Below, piece after piece: positions 57,205 to 64,000 of a stretch of DNA of 64,000 bases. Below the pieces are notes generated by a model. It was not told where the DNA came from, did not search any database, and saw nothing but the letters and a program-made list of their open reading frames with translations. Within the stretch, counting starts at the first letter, position 1, and every line of letters starts with the position of its first letter. A program made the translations under genes and the position numbers. The stretch is from Proteles cristata cristata (Eukaryota > Chordata > Mammalia > Carnivora > Hyaenidae), in contig JAESUZ010002694.1 of NCBI GenBank assembly GCA_017311185.1, positions 248,001-312,000 on the forward strand, written 5' to 3'.

Positions 57205-57643
57205 CTTTCTTTTATTTTAAAGAGACAGAGTGTACATGAGCAGGAGAGGGGCAGAAGGAGAAGGAGAGAGAATCTTTTTTTTTTTTTTTAAATGTTTTAT
57301 TTATTTCTAGGAGAGAGAGAGAGAGACAGCATGAGCAGGGGAGAGTCAGAGAGAGAGGGAGTCGTAGACTCTGAAACAGGCTCCAGGCTCTGAGCTGGCA
57401 GTCAGCACAGAGCCTGACATGGGGCTCAAACCCACGAACCGCGAGATCATGACCTGAGCGAAAGTCGGACACTTAACCGACTAAGCCACTCGGGCGCCCC
57501 AGAGAAGGAGAGAGAATCTTAAGCAGGGTCCACACTCAGCCGGGAGCCCAACTCAGGGTTTGATCCTAGGACCCTGGGCTCATGACCTGAGCCAAAATCA
57601 GGAGTCTGATGCTCGACTAACTGAGCCACCCAGGCCCCCCTCA
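57205..57643 (-). mobile_element. Older CAN-SINE split by a younger one
   Basis: The tail and GA block (57,205-57,276) and the rest (57,502-57,643, ending 'gagccacccaggccccc') form one minus-strand SINE once the inner copy is removed. Confidence 0.93.
57277..57501 (-). mobile_element. CAN-SINE, young subfamily, nested inside the older SINE
   Basis: This near-consensus minus-strand copy is bracketed by the 19-bp TSD 'gagaaggagagagaatctt' at 57,258-57,276 and 57,502-57,520. It carries the CAGACTCTGAAAC variant. Confidence 0.98.
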
Positions 57644-58320
57644 ATTATACTACTTTCTAACAAAAGTAATCAATCATTCTCAGTTTTGAATTATCTAGAA
57701 ACTTGCTAGGCACACCTTTGACTTATTCATCCAAACGACTAAAGGTGTTAAAGTCCCAGAGCTCTTGCCAAAGGACATCCCTTAACTCTGAGCTCAAGGC
57801 TCTCTTGGTGTCCCTAAGAGAACACTAGGTGTCCACGGTCTGTGCTCCCAGAGCAGCCTTTGATGACCCCTCAGTACATTTTTTAAACATTTTACTCAAT
57901 GGTTTACCAGTCTCTTTCTATAAAAAGATGAAAACTGACTTGGGGCAAGGGCTCTGCCCTGTTGTGCATCACAGCCCAAGCCTCTGGAAGATACACAGAG
58001 GCCCACCGTGACAGCTGTGGACCGGATGCTCTACTCGGTTAATTAACCTTTTCCACTTGTAGTGCCCTCATGTCAGGTTGATATCGATGTACTGATCAAC
58101 ACTCATTTTTCAGTCAGAGCGTTACAGAGCTGAGCTGTCATAGACTAGTGAGATCAATGCTGTTTTCTGACAAAATATTAGAATGGAGGATTACCTTGGC
58201 AGTTTCTGTCTGAAAATTCGAGGCTGCTGAATTTACTGGATTGCTAAACTGATTCACATTAATGCTCTTTTTGCTCTCATTACATTAGAAAATGTAATGT
58301 TGGCACATTTAGTTATTACC
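57644..58320. other. Unique DNA with a perfect inverted repeat
   Basis: No repeat family is recognised. 'cattacatt' and 'aatgtaatg' (58,278-58,286 and 58,291-58,299) form a perfect 9-bp inverted repeat with a 4-base spacer. Confidence 0.5.
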
Positions 58321-58529
58321 ATTTTATAAAATATTTATTTATTTTGAGAGAGAGAGAGAGGGAGAGAATGTTAGCAGGAGAAGGTCAGAGAGGGGACAGA
58401 GAATCCCAAGCAGGCTCCATGCTGACAGCAGGGATCCCAACACAGGGCCTGATCCCCCAACCGTGAGATGATGACATGAACTGAAATCAAGAGTTGGCCC
58501 CTTACCCAGCGGAGCCACCTAGGTGCCCC
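58321..58529 (-). mobile_element. CAN-SINE, older copy
   Basis: This minus-strand copy has the 'tatttatttattttgagaga' tail complement, 'aatcccaagcaggctccatg' and the head complement 'gagccacctaggtgcccc'. Confidence 0.96.
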
Positions 58530-59219
58530 TGATTATTGCTGGTTTTAACATGGTTCAGGAAGAAGACCAGTATTGCCACATATATGTATACAATGAAATA
58601 GAAGCCTTATACCCACCATATGTGAATAGTTGGGGTTTTTAATAAGTGATGATATATGGATTTGTGCTAAAGCTAGGCCCCTGGGAGCCACTGAGTACAG
58701 TGGCCATTATGGTCTCAGGTCACAGAAAGGCCTGTGTGGCATGCCCTGATGCTCCCTGAGCCCACAGTTATGCAGGTACCAGTCAGTTTGCCTTCCTGTC
58801 ATCACTGTATCTGCGGAAGGTTTTCCTGGCCTTTATCTGCAAGGATGGAAGTGCACCCCCCACAGAAATCAGAGAGCCTCAGGTATGATGCATAAGTTCA
58901 TTGCTTTTTGGCCCATGTGTTCTGGTTCTAAAAAGTTCAAATCTGTGGGTAGACTATTTCCTGATAGGTATATAGTTGAGGCATTGAAAATGAACCCATA
59001 CACAGCTTTCTTTTCATTTTCCCTGTCACTGGAGTACCTGGGAAGGAAGTCGTGGTTTCTCCTGGACATTTGTCTCCAGCACTGACATGTGGAGTTTGGA
59101 GATGGCCTCCAAGATGTCTCCATCCAGTGGGGAACATTCCCTGCACAACATCCAGGGCTCTGACCTTTGGGGATTCCATCCCATGGTTACATTATGCCTT
59201 ATGACTCAGTTGCTTTAAA
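58530..59219. other. Unassigned DNA
   Basis: No supported gene. The right part may already belong to the LTR that follows. Confidence 0.4.
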
Positions 59220-59655
59220 ACTGGGGGCTCTCCAGTTAGGCCTACCTTAATTGGATGAATCCCTTGTCTCTGGCTGGTGGCTGAAGTCATAGACACTCCA
59301 AGCATGACAAGATTTCATGTGCTTTGCTGTCTGATGTGTGAAGGTCAAGGGTCCACATGGAGAAAAACCTGACAGTGCCTTCTACAGGCTGGACAGACAC
59401 ACAACTGCCAACCAGCAAGAGAACGGAGAACTCGATTCTTCCAGCAGTTTGGGTGAGACTGGAAGCAGATAGGTTTGCTCAGAGCCTGTAGGAGGGAACC
59501 CAGTTTGCTCTCAGCTTGGGGAGACTGAGCAGAGCACCTCGTCCTGCCATGCAGTACCTCTGATCCACAGAACCTGGGACGTAATGGACTCATGTTGTTG
59601 TAAGTCACTAGGTCGGTGGCAACTTGTTATCCATCAACAGAAAACGGATACAGGC
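59220..59655 (+). mobile_element. MLT1-type LTR (MaLR endogenous retroelement)
   Basis: The order 'gtctctggctggtggctgaa', 'aactgccaaccagcaagaga', 'ttcttccagcagtttgggtg' and 'tgtaagtcactaggtcggtg', ending 'acagaaaacggatacag', matches the MLT1 LTR family on the plus strand. It is a solitary old LTR with no internal coding sequence beside it. Confidence 0.7.
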
Positions 59656-61585
59656 TGTGTCAGGAAATACTTGGTGCCTTAAGAATAAAGGTTTTCATTA
59701 AAGCCGGTCAACACATCATGGATATTATCCTTTCTGACAAGAATATACAAGCACAGACATTGTCCTCGGCTACGTTTCTCACTGAATGAATGAAGCTTTG
59801 CCACCTGTGAATCACTGCCATGGTAGAGGTTGCTTTGTGTCATTCTTAGAGACTGTCGTGGTGAGTTCTAAGATTCTGCCTTGCATCTCTTTCTTTATGC
59901 CTTGTTAGTAGAGCCCTTGAAAACAACTAGACGGTGAGCAAATTGTAAATGCAAACAGTGCTTAAGTGATGTTTCTGGTGCCTTCCTCTGCTGCGCGGAG
60001 AACACAGTATGTGTGCAGTGGTAATCCATCCTCAGCAGAGACAGGGGACAAGTTTGACCAGCTGTGAAGTGGTGAGAGAAAGCAAAGGTCCTATGAGTGC
60101 TGTTCCTCTTCCGCTCTCTGTTCTGTGTCATCCAGATCAGCTCTCCCCACAACACGGTACTGGGAGCCCTCAGCCTGTGTCTTCATTTCATTAGAAGGCA
60201 TTAGGGACATTTGCACTTCCTTCTGCGTCTGACTCTGACCTCCCCAGACAGTGCTGGGGTTGAGCCTTCACTCCCTTCTCCCTTCCACCTCTTTTTCTAA
60301 TGTGACCCCCTTGCGGCAGCAGTTAGGCTGAGACACCTTTCTGGTCTCTAGCGTCACCCAAAGTTCTGCTTGACTTCCTGTAACATCTGTTACAAAAGAT
60401 TAAAAAAAAGTATAGATGGGGCTCCTGTTTCTTGCTTTTAGTTGTGTGAAAAGAAAAATGAGTTGTATGATTTTCTTAGAGAATGCTGCTTCAGAGAGCA
60501 TCATTTTGTAAATTCCGATCCTGAATAAAGGCAGTTGGTTTATAGTGTTGGGTTTACTGGTAGCCAGATGGTTTGGGTAAGCCATTGACAGTGTCTGGAC
60601 CCTTACAGACATTTTTCTTAGCTTCTGACCCTTCTCATCCTTTTGTGAAAATAAAAAAAATGATCTTTTGCTAGCTGTAGTAACTCCAGATTTTTAATAA
60701 TTTGGGATCTCGAGGCAGCATTCTGAGACAGAGATTAGCATGACTAAGGAAGTCATTTGGGAACTAAGATAAATATGTAAAAATCAAGCCTTTGTTTGCT
60801 GTGAATCATGATTGGCCAGTTTGTCAGCAGATGTTATAACTAATTTGAATGTTCTAACTTAATTAAAAAACAGTAAGGGATCATTAACATTTCATTTTTT
60901 GTTTCACTCCAGCACTTCCAACAGGCTTCCTTGCTCTTCGAGTTTAGTGGGTCCGTCGAGGGGGAAGTCCACTAAATGAAATGAATATCAGACACAAGGT
61001 CAAAGTGACAGAACCAAAAAGACATTGTAATTGATCTGTGTGAGGGACTCATAAGAACTTCAGGAGATGTTTGTAAGAATGCGGAATCTCCTAGCAATAT
61101 GTGGAAGATTACAAGAGACAGCACAAAATGAATACTTTTGATAGAGCAGTGTGCTATCTTAACTCTGAAAAATTTGTAAATATTTAATATAAATATGAAC
61201 ACTGACATACCTGTGGACACTTCTGCTACTTCTGAGTTAATTGCAAAATTAATGCTGGAGAAATGGACTATGAAATCATGTGTCTTGGAGAAAAGTTGAA
61301 AAACGTGGAAGATGCCTGAAGACAAGCCAGGAGAAGCAACACAACATCAGCGGTAAAAGGGCAAGTATGCATCTGGTAGCAAAGAACGTACCCTGAGTCC
61401 CTAAAGGTCTGGTGTCCAACGCTCTAGTTTACTAGGAGACCTGGCTTTGTCATCGTCCTTTGGAAGTCGCTGATATTTCCCTGTCAATTCATAGCTTCCC
61501 ACCTAGACTGAAGCACCTGTCTCTGCTTTGCAAGAAAGAGTAAAAGTACAATTTTATCCACTTCAAAATGTTGTTAAGAATCACA
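59656..61585. other. Unassigned DNA
   Basis: About 1.9 kb holds no supported gene. The AT-rich part at 60,640-60,960 is repeat-free by eye and could be regulatory. ORFs of 60-117 codons have no motifs. Confidence 0.45.
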
Positions 61586-61726
61586 TTGGGGGCCAGGGTG
61601 GTTCTGGTAGTGGAGCATCTGACTTCAGCCCGGGTCATGATCTCACAGTTCATGGGGTCAAGCCCCACATCAGGCTCTGTGCATACAGCTCAAAGCCTGG
61701 AGCCTGCTTCAGATTCTGTGTCTTCC
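61586..61726 (+). mobile_element. CAN-SINE 5' two-thirds, tail missing
   Basis: A diverged head 'gggggccagggtggttctgg' leads through 'cagcccgggtcatgatctca' and 'gcctggagcctgcttcagat' to 'ctgtgtcttcctgc' and stops. A G-rich tract replaces the CT stretch and tail. Confidence 0.92.
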
Positions 61727-61740
61727 TGCATTAAAATCGC

Positions 61741-61768
61741 AGGGGCGGGGGGGTGGGGGGGGGAGGTC
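61741..61768 (+). repeat. G-rich tract with G-quadruplex potential
   Basis: GGGG, then C, then a run of 7 Gs, T, a run of 9 Gs, A and GG. It lies 15 bases after the end of the tail-less SINE. Confidence 0.85.
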
Positions 61769-62004
61769 AGTCACTCACAGCAAACAAGTTCAGCTAATAG
61801 AATAAAATTTACAGTTTTAATTTAATAGCAATTTTAACGTCACAAGAAGTCTGTGGTTTGGAAGTGTTTTTCTGAGTATATCTGTCAGGTTTTCCTTGTG
61901 TTGTACTTTAGCTCAGACATACGGATGTATAGTCCTGCCGGGACAGTGTTGTGAGAGTACCCATCCACAGTGAGAGTACCAGTCCATAGTGAGAGGCTGT
62001 GGTC

Positions 62005-63486
62005 TGTCATCCATATTTGCTGAGGTACAATTACCAGACAACACTGTAAATTTCAGGTCTATTCTGTAATGATTCTGTATATATGTATCATTATATATAA
62101 TTTATATATATATATAAATCAAGTATTGTCGTATATATATAACAAATATTTGTGTTATATATGTGTGTGTATATGTGTGTGTGTATATATATATATAACA
62201 AAACAATTACATTATCATGTCCATTTTTAACACATCCATAAGATTGCATAGTTAGATTTTTTTTATGGTGAAAATTTTTAAGATCTACTTTTAGTAACTT
62301 ACAAATATATGAACAGAACAGTATTAACTCTGGCCACATTGCTCTACGTTATGTCCCAGAACTTACTCATCTTGTGACTACAGTTTTGTGCCTCCTGGGA
62401 CATCTTTGCCCATTTTTTCCATCCCCCAGACTGTAGTAACTGCCACTTCACTTTGTCTTCTCTGATTTTGCCTTTTTTTAGACTTCACATATAAGCGATA
62501 ACTTAACAATATTTTCTTTTTCTGTCTGACTTCTATCACTTAGCAAATTGCCCTCAAAGCCCAGTCACATTGTCACAAATGACAGAATCTCCTTCTGATA
62601 TTTCATTATATATATTATATACGGTGTGTTTATTTAATATATTTCATGTACACACAGCCTTATATTCGTATCTCTATATCACATTTTCATTTTCCACTCA
62701 TCCATTTTTGTCCATTTTGGTTGTTCCCATGTCTTGGCTATTGTAAATAATGCTGGAGTGAACATAGCATGGATATTATTTCTGCATAGTGAGCTCATTT
62801 CCTTTGGATATATACTTAGAAGTAGGGTTGCTGAATCATATGTTACTTTTATTTTTAATGTTTTGAGGACACTCCATGCTATTTTCCATGATAGTGGCCC
62901 AGTTTACATTCCCACAGACAGTGGATGAGGGTTCCTTCCTCCACAACCTCACCAACACTTGCTGTGTCTTATGCTTTGTTGATAGTGGTCCTTGTGACAG
63001 GTGTGGCATGATATCTTATAATGCTTTTCATTTGCGTTTCCTGATGTTTAGTAATGCAAAGCACCTTGACATGTACCTGTTGGCCTTTCATGTGACTTTG
63101 AAAATTGTTGATGCAGTTCTTCTGCCCATTTTTTAAAAAATAAGATTGTTTTTGTTGTTATTGAGTTGTATGGGTTCTTTATATGTTTTGGATGTTAGTC
63201 TCTTTCTTATTAGATATATGGTTTGCAAATATATTCTTCCCTTTTTTTAAGTTGACTTTCATTTTGTTGATTGTTTCCTGGTTGTGTAGAAAGAAGCTTC
63301 TTAGCTTGATATAGTACCACTTACTGAATTTTGCTTTTTGGTGCAGAATGCTTTGGGTATAATATCTAGAAAATCCCTGCCAGGACCAGTTTCAAGGAGT
63401 CTTTTGTTTACATTTTCTTCCAGGAATTTTACAGTTTTAAATCTTATATTTAAATCTTTAATCCATGTTTTTCTTGTGATGGGAAT
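62005..63486 (-). mobile_element. L1 LINE (L1MA/MB-like), 3' UTR and ORF2, left part
   Basis: The minus-strand L1 starts in its 3' UTR ('ttgctgaggtacaattacca'). It passes through 'tggctattgtaaataatgct' (62,736) and goes on to 'tttacattttcttccaggaa' (63,408). Frames are broken. Confidence 0.85.
62085..62204. repeat. (TA)n/(TG)n simple repeat inside the L1
   Basis: Alternating TATA and TGTG runs interrupt the L1 3' UTR. Confidence 0.93.
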
Positions 63487-63634
63487 TTAAAAAAAATTAT
63501 CGTTTATTTATTTTTGAGAGACAGAGAGAGAGAGCACACATGCACAAGTGGGGTAGGGGCAGAGAGAGAGGGAGACACAGAATGCAAAGCAGACTTCACT
63601 TCTGAGTGAGCTGTCAGGACAGAGCCTGACATGG
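63487..63634 (-). mobile_element. CAN-SINE, 5'-truncated
   Basis: This minus-strand tail and GA block reach 'aggacagagcctgacatggg' and then stop; the tRNA-like head is missing. 'aaatctttaatccat' (63,454) and 'aaatctttaacccat' (63,637) on the two sides may be a long, eroded duplication of the L1 target. Confidence 0.92.
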
Positions 63635-64000
63635 GTAAATCTTTAACCCATTTTGAGTTATTTTTTGTGAGTTGTGTAAGGTGTGTGTGGGGGGGTCCCA
63701 TTTCACTTTTCTGCCTGTGGCTGTCCAGTGTTCCCAGTACCGTTTATTGAAGATGGTCCCCTCTTCATTGAGTATTCTTGACACCCTTGTCAAATCATAG
63801 TTGACTCTGTAGGTGGTGGGCTATTTTTGGCCTCTTGATTCTGTCCCATGAGTTGGTGTGTCTATTTTTATACCAGTGCTCTACTGTTTTATTATAACTT
63901 TACAGGATAGTTTAAAGTCAAGAAGAATGATGCCTCTGGCATTGTTATTCATTCTCAGAATTATTTTGGCTATTCATAGTATTTAGAGTTCCATACAAAT
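63635..64000 (-). mobile_element. L1 LINE, right part, running off the window
   Basis: 'cccattttgagttatttttt', 'ccagtaccgtttattgaaga' and 'tattttggctattcatagta' continue the minus-strand ORF2. The element is cut by the window edge, so its 5' limit is unknown. Confidence 0.85.

Overview
This window looks like gene-free nuclear DNA from a carnivoran of the cat suborder (Feliformia). The main evidence is about 36 copies or fragments of a tRNA-derived carnivore SINE (CAN-SINE). Their heads read GGGGCGCCTGGGTGGC, their middles read CTCAGAGCCTGGAGCCTG, and they end in a CT-rich stretch plus AATAAATAAA. This form is typical of feliforms rather than dogs. The species cannot be fixed from the sequence alone. 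I found no prokaryotic or viral gene organisation, no rRNA or tRNA gene, and no CRISPR array. I also found no convincing intact protein-coding gene or exon.

Layout: 1-1,055 is the 3' end of an old L1 (+). 2.5-10.5 kb is mostly unassigned DNA with scattered SINEs, one MIR and a 220-bp TTTC microsatellite. 11.3-13.0 kb holds an L1 ORF2 remnant followed by two different L1 3' ends. 14.8-19.8 kb is moderately GC-rich, locally CpG-rich, and may descend from an LTR retroelement, but I cannot prove this. 20-29 kb is SINE-dotted DNA with L2 and MIR relics. 29.2-35.0 kb is an L1 graveyard on the minus strand: an old, degraded L1 cut by at least five SINEs and another repeat, then a younger 2.1-kb 5'-truncated L1. 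36-45 kb mixes ancient repeats, MIRs, L1 (+) pieces, young SINEs and one possible retrocopy fragment at about 40.4 kb. 47.7-49.2 kb and 62-64 kb are further minus-strand L1 copies; the last runs off the right edge. 52-54 kb and 59.2-59.7 kb hold medium-reiteration and MLT1-type LTR sequence. Several stretches (about 55.3-55.9, 58.0-58.3 and 60.6-60.95 kb) are AT-rich unique DNA that could contain conserved regulatory elements, which only alignment can decide.

Nothing here works together as a pathway. The biology of the window is its history of retrotransposition. Target-site duplications (TSDs) give a relative order: old L1 and MIR/L2, then older SINEs, then a young SINE subfamily that lands inside L1s and inside other SINEs. 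The most unusual items are a tail-less SINE with a clear TSD, a SINE joined to an inverted tail, a SINE with a perfect 41-bp internal duplication, a CpG-dense patch near 18.2 kb and the unexplained reading frame near 40.4 kb. I see no strong candidate for a new biological system.
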